From the NCBI GenBank assembly GCA_037783545.1, contig JBBELK010000009.1, positions 1,054,001 through 1,118,000 of the forward strand: 64,000 nt of DNA. Reading direction: 5' to 3'. Under the pieces are notes generated by a model. It ran no database searches and had not been told where the DNA came from. It was given only the letters and a program-made list of their open reading frames with translations. Of the stretch, positions 40,791-64,000 are shown one piece after another; position 1 is the first letter of the stretch, and each line of letters begins with the position of its first letter. This stretch comes from Henricia sp. BOLD:AAB3569 (Eukaryota; Echinodermata; Asteroidea; Spinulosida; Echinasteridae). Made by a program: the position numbers and the translations under genes.

Positions 40791-41339
40791 TATCACAAAA
40801 TGCATTCTGTTATTACCTAATTAAGCACGAGATAACCATTCACACACACACACTTAGCGCCCTCTATTGTAGCACTTTAACACACGGACCACTCGCGCTG
40901 TAATTTTGTGCATTTACCTGATTACTCTCTGCAGTAATCGGTAATCATTGTGTGGAGATTATGCAGTAGCTCACCACAACTAGAACGCAAAACCAGTAAC
41001 TTTATCATTTATTTATCTCAGAAATGCAACATTTCTGACAGAAGTGCTAGTGGGAAGTATATACATCTTAAAATTAGATTATATGTTGATTCCAGGAGGT
41101 AATTTCATTCAAATCTTTGTTCAATGTATACATGTTTGTATAATAAACCCTCACTTCTTACCAATTTTTCATCCAGTCTCATCATGTTTTGCACACAAGG
41201 TCTGAAGCCGCATACTGATCAACTGCTACTTTCCATAATTTCAATTACTCGTAATAATACTTTACTAGATAAATACCTTCCAATCATTTGACGTTTCTGT
41301 CTAATTGCAGATCTCGTCTAGAGTACCCCTAGCGCCGAC

Positions 41340-56049
<14,710 letters not shown>

Positions 56050-56376
56050 GAGAGAGAAATTAATAAAACTTCATGGAATCATTGCTGAAAAGTATTTACA
56101 CTATTCACAGTTAGGGATAATGTAGGGTGTACGTCGATATTCTATTTAGGGTATGCATTACGCTTGAATGATTTTGTATATGATTAGACAATTGCATCTG
56201 TATGACAGACACACCTTGTCATTTAAAAAAATTTAAATTAAAAAACACAACATGCCAATATCCCTTACTTATTGTGTGTAGTGTAATGTCAAGTTAGTTA
56301 GTGGAGACATTCCATATTTTTTTTCTTCAGTTTCAAATTGAAACTTAATAGTCAACAAAGAAAGGATTGAGGTAGC

Positions 56377-56696
56377 ATATGTGACCCGCTCTGCAAAAAA
56401 GGGTATTAGGTCGCGCTGGCTAGTATTCTTTTTGCGACCATAAAAAGAAATCCGCGGCAAATCCACGCTCAATAAAATACCAAAACACAATGCAAATTCC
56501 TGGCGGTGCCCAGATACCGCCTGGAATGTCTGTGTTCCCCCTGGAATGTCTGCGTTACGCCTGGAATTTCTTTTGTGTTTAGGTATTTTAATGAGCGTAG
56601 AAATGCCACAGATTTCTTCTTATGGTCGCAAAAAGAATACTAGCCAGCGCGACTTAATACCCTTTTTTGCAGAGCGGGTCACATATATTCCAGCGA
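56377..56696. mobile_element. Palindromic MITE with ends ATATGTGACCCGCTCTGC
   Basis: Arms of about 105 bp: ATATGTGACCCGCTCTGCAA and TATTAGGTCGCGCTGGCTAG match the complement at the right. Central CGCCTGGAATGTCTG-type words. Frames encoded by both arms look alike because of the inversion and are not genes. Confidence 0.87.
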
Positions 56697-56816
56697 TTTT
56701 AGGTGAATTAAAACTTGCCAAATTTATCCACCCTCCCCCCCCCCCCCCCCCCCCTCTTTTTTTCGAATTTCAAAAAGCGATACATACAATTTTGAAAATT
56801 TACAGCAGAAAGACTT

Positions 56817-56913
56817 GACACTATGAACAACTAACAATGGAAATTGGGCACACACTATTGTTGATAACAATGGCTTGTGCTCAATTTCCATTGTTAGTTG
56901 CTCATAGTGTGAG
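56817..56913. mobile_element. Short perfect-looking hairpin
   Basis: Arms CACTATGAACAACTAACAAT plus GGAAATTGGGCA, and the complement TGCTCAATTTCCATTGTTAG plus TTGCTCATAGTGTG; loop about 25 bp. A miniature element or a transcribed stem-loop. Confidence 0.75.
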
Positions 56914-57676
56914 AAGTTGATCATGGTTCCATAATTTGTTTCTTCCTCCATGGTTCCATATAGATCTTGTGTACAAAACATGTGATACTGGCTAAAACAA
57001 ATTATGTGTTTCCTAAGAAAATCTTTTTTTTTTTAAATGTTCCTTCACTCCTAAATTTAGGTTTATCTATCAAATTTGCACATAATGATCCTTGATAAGT
57101 CATTTTAAAGAAAAATAAATTAGTGATCAACTTATTAATTCTCACTGTACAAGCATGCCATCCACCGTAAGTTTGCGATGATTTCACTTAGTCAAAAAAA
57201 ATGGCATTTTGTAATTAGTTGGTAGTTTGCTTTTTGGTGTTTGTGAATCATGTTTAATGGCTTTAATACTGCGCTCTAGTTTTTAGGTCAAGATTAATAG
57301 TTTAATCTACCTTTCAACGTGGCCCTGGTTCGAAACCCATCTAGGTCACTGTGCGGTTTGACGTTTTAGTTCTTTCTTGTGTATGTGAATGTGTTTAATG
57401 TTTTCCTCCCGTCTCTAAGAATCAAGCATTTCTTTCCGTTCTTGGGATTTTTGTCGCCGTGCTGAGGGGTAACGACAAATCGGCTAAGTTCAGTAACTTG
57501 ACTCTGTTGGGATTATACAAAAGAAGCTAAACCTATTGCTATTATTTTGGCGAGAATAAATTCTGAATTCGAGTTATCAGATTTTATTGAGTTTAATTCG
57601 AGGTTTGATTTATCACGCTTCAAACGGGGTCAATCCAGCTGTAGAGTGTATGTAACTAGCTTTATATTGTTCCCTG

Positions 57677-57818
57677 TTATAGACCCTTTGCTCGGGCGGC
57701 CATGACGGGGGCAGTCACATTGTCACCCTGCGTCATGCACGAGTAGGCACTTTGTGCATCTATTGTCGCATTATTTAAATATGAAAACCTGCCACCTGTC
57801 ATGGCCGCCGATGCTTTT
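57677..57818. mobile_element. MITE family E copy 3 (inverted)
   Basis: TATAGACCCTTTGC left end, GGCGGCCATGAC arm and its complement GTCATGGCCGCCG. The interior GTGCATCTATTGTCGCATTA is the complement of the copies at 9234 and 33685. Confidence 0.75.
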
Positions 57819-57837
57819 CTTGTAATCAATATTATTA

Positions 57838-57990
57838 TTATTTCTTTTTGTACCTACTGAAACCAAGGATTCCTCAAAAGCGCCCATTGCACTGTCGCTC
57901 GCAAGCGTGAGGAAACCCATGATGAATTAGAAACGGGCAGAGACCCTTGCTCTTCACGAAAAAATGCTCCGGGATCTCGAGTTTTACCAT
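57838..57990 (-). mobile_element. SINE fragment
   Basis: The 3' half of the family defined at 45281-45620 (complement of GGTTTCCTCACGCTTGCGAG and CTCTTCACGAAAAAATGCTC), with internal deletion. Confidence 0.75.
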
Positions 57991-59014
57991 ATTTTCTTAT
58001 CACTTATTTCAAACAGACGGGTCATTTGCAGAATGGTTTGTTACATGTTTAGAGTAGTTTTATTTTTTCCCGTCCCTTCTAAGTCTCCACCTCTTATGTG
58101 TTGGGGATTTGTATATAAGCTAAAATAGGGTCGTAATTAAGGTGATGAGTGAAATAAATATGCCAGACCGTTAAAACGGCAGTTTTAATTCAATCGTACT
58201 TTGTTTGCACTGTTACTGATAAAGGTAACATATAGCCATAATCATGATATGTGACAAAATCTGTGCTGCAGGATTTGAGTCTAGACTCGAGTCTCGGTTT
58301 TTCAAGGACTCCGGCATCCTGAGAACTCAGGGAATTTCCACTCTGCTTAGCGCCGTTACAATCCCCTGAGGAAATCCACACAAATCTGTGAAGTTAGGCG
58401 GCTGTTACGCTTAGTGAACGCACACATGAGTAATTTTGATGTCATTTAATCAATGTTGTCATGTTATGCTGAAGAGAAACAATTTCTATGCTTTCAAAAA
58501 ATTGGATTGGGTTTTTGTTCTTCATGACTACCAGAAAGTTGATCAGAATTGTTTTTTTAAATGCATTAGAATGTGCATATTTGATGGAAAACCAAGTGGG
58601 AACAATTTAAGATTTTGAGAGGAAACACTTGTCTCATATGTTTTGAACACGAGGTCTGAAGCCATGATCAATTTCCCAATTCTTTCCGTATGTTTTACCA
58701 GACACCATGAAAAAAAATAAAAGCGGAAAAAATCTTTCCTATTTCCAAGATAGAAAAAAATGAGTTGCGCGTAGACAAAGTTCTAACCTGATGGAGTAAC
58801 TAATTGGACCGGCCGATCGACCGTGCGATTTTAAGGAAAAATTTCAAATTGTGGCCAAAATATCAATATTTCTGTAAAATTATCTCCGGAAAATGACGAA
58901 ATCGGTTCCAAATGGGTTGAAATTGCGTCAGGAGTAATTTCTGAGACATTTTCAAAAATTTCGGTTTTTGGACCGGTGTGAAGTTGGTTACTTATTCGAC
59001 GTTCAATATTCAAT

Positions 59015-59067
59015 ACCCCTCCCCCCCCCCCCACGCCCTCCCCCCCCCCCCCCCCCCCCCGCCCCCC
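59015..59067 (+). repeat. C-rich tract
   Basis: Two long C runs separated by ACGCCCT; composition repeat with G-quadruplex potential on the minus strand. Confidence 0.9.
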
Positions 59068-59262
59068 GTCCCCTAGGTGGGGGTTTGGTCACGTTTTTCA
59101 TGCCCCAGGGTGGGGCATTTGACCCTTTGAAAGTTGTGTAAAGGATGGTCGATCCAGGAAAGATGGCGTTTTCCCGCTTTGGGACGGCTCGGCTTGCTCC
59201 AGACTTTTGGGGTAATCAATATTTGAATACTTCTTCCTCTTTAGTTTGACATATTGGAACCC

Positions 59263-59384
59263 TGTAAAAATAAGTTAGTCAAAATAATGTTAATTAGTCG
59301 TATGATACATATTTTGACTAATTTAAGTCAAAATGATGTATGATATGACTAATAAACGTTATTTTGACTAACTTATTTTTACAG
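59263..59384. mobile_element. Small palindromic MITE inside a duplicated segment
   Basis: Ends CTGTAAAAATAAGTTAGTCA and TGACTAACTTATTTTTACAG are exact complements. It splits a copy of a segment (GAAAGATGGCGTTTTCCCGC ... GACATATTGGAA) whose uninterrupted copy lies at 59490-59615. Confidence 0.85.
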
Positions 59385-59627
59385 TGAAGGTGTGGAGCAA
59401 GCCGTAAAGACGTGACACATTTTCTGTACAAGCACTGTATTGCGCATGTGCATGCACTACAGGAATGCACTACAGGAATGCTGTGTAAAAGACGGCCGAG
59501 GAAAGATGGCGTTTTCCCGCTCTGGGGTGGCTTGCTCCACACTTTTGGTGTAATCGATATTCGAATTACTACTTTTATTTGGACATATTGGAAAGTGTGG
59601 AGCAAGCCGTAATAGACTGTGTAAGTC

Positions 59628-59852
59628 TTGTTTCGCTCAGCTGGTATAGAGCACATGTACCCGGTGTGTCAGAGGTTTTGAGGGAAAACATGAGGGAGTA
59701 TACCACTGTGCCTCATAGCTCAGCTAGTAGAGCATCTGCCTGGTGTGTCGGAGATCTTGGGGAAAACCTGAGGGAATATACCGCTGTGCCTCATAGCTCA
59801 GCTGGTAGAGCATCTGCCCGTCAGAAGTCTTAGGTTTAAATCCCAATGAGGA
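59628..59852 (+). repeat. Tandem cluster of three tRNA-like units
   Basis: Three units of about 80-85 bp, each with GCTCAGCTGGTAGAGC-type A box and CTGCC(T/C)GGTGTGTC-like middle. The linker reads GAGGGAAAACATGAGGGAGT. Only the last has a B-box-like GGTTTAAATCCCAATGAGG. Probably a tandemly amplified tRNA-derived repeat. Confidence 0.75.
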
Positions 59853-60322
59853 ACTGTGATTTGTTTCTTCTTGTTTACAAATAAAGGCCTATAGTTCGTC
59901 AGTTTTGCAATGGTATAAGTGAAAAGAAATGTCCTTAAAAGGTTTGTGTAGACTTTGCATGTCACGGAAAGTCACCACTGTTCACTTATACCTTGAGGGA
60001 CTTATTCAAGTCTAATCGGGCTTTTAACAGCGCCCTCAACGTCATGAGCCCGCCAAGTTTTGAAGAAAGGCGTGATAAATTTTTACGAAAAAACAAAAGA
60101 AAAAGCGAAATAATGTGCATTTTCCCGGACTTTCTACTGCTTGACGACTGCATGCTTAACAGCAAAACAAGGTGGGAGTAAATAACAATTTTCATTGCAA
60201 ACCGTTCGTGTCAATTTTGGGTTTTATTGATGCCTGACTGGTGGTCGACGGACGGCATGTCATGATGTCCGGAGTGTCATGAGTGTGGGAAGTCGAGTTG
60301 TCTCGACCATGCATGTCGCTGT

Positions 60323-60829
60323 TGGGCGCAATCTTCATGCTCACGCAAATTTTGAATTTGCGCAAGCAGATTTTGAGTTGGAGGGACTGAATCAGATTGC
60401 GCACCGAAATTAAAACTGCGCTTGGGTATTCGCTTACGTCACATGCTTTTGCCAGTTTGCGCGCGTGTGGGGACGCGTGAAGGTGTCACGCGCGCACGTG
60501 CCACGCGCGCACGTGCCACGCGCGCACGTGCAATCTGAGTGTGTTGATTTTCAACTTTTTACTAAATATTGTGAAGGTGTATTTCCTCCTGATAGTTTAA
60601 CAACAAGTTTAACTGTTACTGTTTAGCACAAGGGAAAAAAAATAACGAGATACCTTATGACGCAGGATATTGCTTTGTTCAAAATTTGCGCATGGTTCAA
60701 AATTAGATTCTGAAATTGCGTTCAGAATCAAAATTTGCGCTGGCAATCTTTTAACTGGGTAAAGTTCAAAATCTGCGCACGCAAATTCAGAATTTGCGCC
60801 GAGCATTTTATAAAGATTGCGCCCAACAC
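60323..60829. mobile_element. Inverted-ended element with many TTTGCGC words
   Basis: Ends GTTGGGCGCAATCTTC and AAGATTGCGCCCAAC. About ten AATTTGCGC/GCGCAAATT words lie near both ends. It contains the 15-bp CACGTG repeat (60487-60531). No open frame. Confidence 0.75.
60487..60531 (+). repeat. 15-bp tandem repeat with CACGTG core, three perfect copies
   Basis: CACGCGCGCACGTGC three times in a row. Each unit carries a palindromic CACGTG-type E-box overlap (GCACGTGC) and a CACGCGCG run. Confidence 0.9.
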
Positions 60830-60879
60830 CGCTACGCCTACGGGTTACCGTAAGGACAGAAAACACCCCTTTCATGTAG

Positions 60880-61270
60880 TGGTTGGTTGTCATTTTGTCT
60901 CGAAATTAAAATCAAACCCACAAATTTCCAGCTGGTTGTGTCCTGTAGTGGTTTGCGACTATTGCTAGATGTCCATTGGCGAGGGGACAGAACGGCAGAG
61001 ATGCGGGGATTGAGTATTGAGATACTCAACTGGTACTGCTTTTGTACAAGAAATAAACAGTAACTGTACCACCTTAGCCCGTAACAACTGACATGTTAAA
61101 ATGGTACACCTGATCGTGAAATAGCCGTATACAAACTAGTTTCTCAGCGAAACATCCATGATTGGAAAATGATTGAAAAAAATACCGTTTTTGAAGCCAA
61201 CATTTTCTCCCACGTGAAAACCCAACGACAGATTTTCTCGTCGCCATTTTAATGATTTTAGACGTGTGGG
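60880..61270. repeat. Diverged relatives of the HOGA1 intron 3 palindrome
   Basis: Segments CATTTTGTCTCGAAATTA, GTGTCCTGTAGTGGTTTG, CATGATTGGAAAATGATT and CGACAGATTTTCTCG correspond to arms of 12108-12668. Further right (61500-61740) are CTTCGTCGAATGAAG words as at 11900-12050. Confidence 0.6.
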
Positions 61271-62799
61271 GGCACTTGCTGCCGGAAAAAAATAGTTTGA
61301 GCTTGGCCAAATGCGAACAGACTGTATCAAGCCTGATCGTTAATCAGACAAAAATACATTGACACGTACGCAGTTCTTGATCTTTCCGTGCCGCTGTACG
61401 CACAGAGGAAATAGGGACCATTAGAAATGATACGCGTACTGCGTACGGAAAACGAAGATCGAACAAAGATCGAATGAAGAGCGGTACCGTTCACTTTTAG
61501 CGATCGCTAACTAAGATCAAATGAAGCTGTAAGAGGCCGCTATGCCTGGTCGCGCATCAAGCGTCTAGACCACTGTGTGGTTTTCCAGTGGCGCCTCAAA
61601 AACAACACCTGACGCACAACGCGCTGCCATATCGCTTCGTTGAATGAAGAGATTCTAATCTTCGTCGAATGAAGAGGTGTGTGTTCACATCAGGAAATCT
61701 CTTCGTCGAATGAAGCGATTTTTCTAGTGAGAATGGGGTCTATGTCCATTTTTGGCTAAAATTAGTTAAGTTTATGGCACCTTTGGCCCACCCAGGGGAT
61801 CAAGGAACATGAGGCCCATGCAGCAACATTTACAACGTATAAGTAACATACAAGTAACGTACAAGTAACATAAATCTATAAGATTACTATTTCTGTTCCA
61901 GTTTCTGATTTTTCAGCTACAATAAAACTTTGAAACTTATTTTTCTCAAAATGAAATTTTTGGACATAGGTTATTCTGGTTTTAACGGGCCCCTGTTGCA
62001 TGCTGTAACTAAGCCATGTAAAAACTAAGGCTGAAAGCTGCAGCAATTTTCCACAATTCCAGTTTGAAGTCTTATGTATTTTCTTTGCTTTTCTGCTGTG
62101 TGTTCCTAAAGCGACATGCCACAAACAGCGCCCTTTTTCTGTAAAGAAATTTTCAAAGTTGAAAAATGTCACCTTTTATTCATGGGGCATCAAAATATAA
62201 ACCGTAGTAAATTGTCTTTCTAAACAAGTAATCCTTTATATGCAGCAAAAACTCTGCGTAAAGTTCCTCAGCATTTCAGGGGGCCTTTTAGAGGAAGATG
62301 TGAAGTTTTGACTTTCGGCCAGTTTCATATGTTTTGTACACGATCCCTCAGATTATGTCCGCCTTGTAAATTCTTCCTGGATTGGTCGCATTTCTGCCAT
62401 AGTTGCTAATATTTGTTTCTTATGTAATTCACAGATTGGAAATGGAGCCCACAGACCGTGGAGCTTGATATTACACACTAACAAAATGGACGTGTTGCCA
62501 TAGATACTGAAAACATAGCAAAGGTGAGTTTTGGCCATCATTCCAATTATTTTACAGTGGAAATTTGCTATAATGAACACCATAAAGAAGTATTTAAAAT
62601 GTCATGTCAATTTATATTAATTTTTACTCGTAAAGTTGTTAAAGAAACCAGATTTTTTACTAATTGGCATTCAAATTTATGCAAATTATTGCTCATTTAC
62701 TGCATCATTAATTAATACTGACATCCTGATGTACTATTCTTGCCTTAATCAAAATTATGCAAATCTGTTGCCTATTTACATGTCACTACAACATGCTGA

Positions 62800-63715
62800 A
62801 TATACTCTTTTGACCTTGCTTATGTTTATTCATGAATGGTGTCCCCCTGAAGCTGAGTTCCAGTTTGGTTTTTTAGAAGTCACATAAGGGCCATGGTTTC
62901 ATCATGATGCTACCCAGAATGCCCCAATACACTGATTGCTCCAACACACATTTTCCTCTTGTACATGTACTTTGCTCATGTTTATTCATGCATGGTGTCC
63001 CCCTGAAGCTAAATTCCAGTTTGGTTTTTTAGAAGTCACATCATGCCCATGGTTTCATCATGATTCTACCCAGAATGCCCCAATACACTGATTGCTCCAA
63101 CACACATTTTCCTCTTGTACATGTACTTTGCTCATGTTTATTCATGCATGGTGTCCCCCTGAAGTTAAATTCCAGTTTGGTTTTTTAGAAGTCACATCAT
63201 GCCCATGGTTTCATCATGATTCTACCCAGAATGCCCCAAATACACTGATTGCTCCAACACACATTTTCCTCTTGTACTTTGCTCATGTTTATTCATGCAT
63301 GGTGTCTCCCTGAAGCTGAGTTCCAGTTTGGTTTTTTATAAGTCACATCATGGCCATGGTTTCATCATGATGCTACCCATAATGCCCCAATACACTGATT
63401 GCTCCAACACACATTTTCCTCTTGTACATGTACTTTGCTCATGTTTATTCATGCATGGTGTCCCCCTGAAGCTAAATTCCAGTTTGGTTTTTTAGAAGTC
63501 ACATCATGCCCATGGTTTCATCATGATTATACCCAGAATGCCCCAATACACTGATTGCTCCAACACACATTTTCCTCTTGTACATATGTACTTTGCCATG
63601 TTTATTCATGCACGGTGTCTCCCTGAAGCTGAGTTCCAGTTTGGTTTTTTAGAAGTCACATCATGGCCATGGTTTCATCATGATGCTACCCAGAATGCCC
63701 CAACACATTGAATAA
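62800..63715 (+). repeat. 156-bp tandem array, about six copies
   Basis: Landmark CAGTTTGGTTTTTTAGAAGT occurs at 62861, 63017, 63173, 63324 (variant), 63480 and 63637, i.e. spacing 151-157 bp. Each unit includes ACTGATTGCTCCAACACACA and GGTGTCYCCCTGAAGCT. Because 156 is a multiple of three, short similar frames recur, but each is closed by stops. Confidence 0.95.
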
Positions 63716-64000
63716 CATACTGACATCTGGGTGTACTATCCTTATTTGAATCAAAATCTTAATTTAAAAAAAATTTTAAATACAATTACTCATTAACACA
63801 CCTGTATTACTGCTAATTTTCCCTCTTTTGCACCCATAACAAGGAAAAGTTTAGATCCCAATCCTTTGTTCTTCATTCCTGATAATACAAGGTTTCTGTT
63901 ATAACAAGGTAATCTTCAAAGTCTTAATTACCTCTTAAAATAACAGGGTTCAGCTGTACACTTTTTGCATTTCATACATTCATCTGGTATAGCTACATGT

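Larger units (their letters stand above)
38307..41339. other. Head-to-head region between UIMC1 and OAT, nested repeats
   Basis: UIMC1 starts leftward at 38306. OAT's first coding exon begins at 41311 with a splice acceptor, so an OAT 5' untranslated exon and promoter must lie upstream, possibly here; I could not place it. The stretch holds palindromes at 38620-38935, 38930-39086 and 40194-40790 (with two more nested inside) and a partial one at 40800-41145. No protein-coding exon seen. Confidence 0.55.
56050..64000. other. Region downstream of OAT, no gene seen
   Basis: Holds the OAT 3' UTR (AATAAA at 56062) and then repeats only: a palindrome (56377-56696), a small hairpin (56817-56913), a family E MITE (57677-57818), a SINE fragment (57838-57990), C-rich tracts, tRNA-like units, CACGTG repeats and a 156-bp tandem array at the right end. 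No open frame matches a protein family. Confidence 0.6.

Noticed and set aside
56269-56818. Two similar frames (FYGRKKNTSQRDLIPFFAER) on opposite strands
   Set aside because: Both derive from the two arms of one palindromic element; similarity is due to the inverted repeat, not a gene pair.
62636-63711. Repeated short frames with CPPEAEFQFGFLEV-like peptides
   Set aside because: They recur because the 156-bp tandem unit keeps frame; each is closed by stops and has no start or splice context.

Overview
The window is eukaryotic nuclear DNA from an animal. Genes are split by GT-AG introns, intergenic and intronic DNA is crowded with short palindromic transposons and tRNA-derived SINEs, and all four protein genes have clear animal orthologs. 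The repeat landscape and gene content suggest a marine invertebrate deuterostome, most likely an echinoderm-type genome. That is an inference from general appearance, not something I could test. No prokaryotic, organellar or viral gene was found.

Layout. (1) 1-4645: no gene; repeats, a long G-rich tract and several hairpin elements. (2) 4646-7243, plus strand: a four-exon EFCAB9 ortholog (219 aa), the calcium-sensor family of the sperm CatSper channel. (3) 7244-9390: palindromic elements, one split by a SINE. (4) 9391-15131, minus strand: complete seven-exon HOGA1 (333 aa), mitochondrial 4-hydroxy-2-oxoglutarate aldolase. (5) 15132-18074: repeats. (6) 18075-38306, minus strand: a roughly 16-exon UIMC1/RAP80 ortholog (about 1405 aa as modelled), the ubiquitin-binding subunit of the BRCA1-A DNA-damage complex. 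(7) 38307-41339: nested palindromic repeats and presumably the unseen 5' exon and promoter of OAT. (8) 41340-56049, plus strand: complete eight-coding-exon OAT (433 aa), mitochondrial ornithine aminotransferase. (9) 56050-64000: repeats only, including a tandem cluster of tRNA-like units and a 156-bp satellite-like array.

I rebuilt each gene by matching conserved protein blocks and requiring every exon to start and end at AG/GT with compatible phases. HOGA1, OAT and EFCAB9 close exactly. UIMC1 closes only if a 4-nt microexon, or an equivalent unseen exon, lies between its eighth exon and its giant exon.

The genes do not form one pathway. HOGA1 and OAT are both mitochondrial enzymes of the proline/hydroxyproline/ornithine area; UIMC1 is nuclear DNA repair; EFCAB9 is sperm-specific in mammals. 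The most unusual non-gene structure is a 4.1-kb element in an OAT intron (48753-52854). It has near-identical inverted ends next to two different GC-rich tandem arrays and no visible transposase. Repeats sit unusually close (about 8-26 bp) to exon boundaries at several sites.
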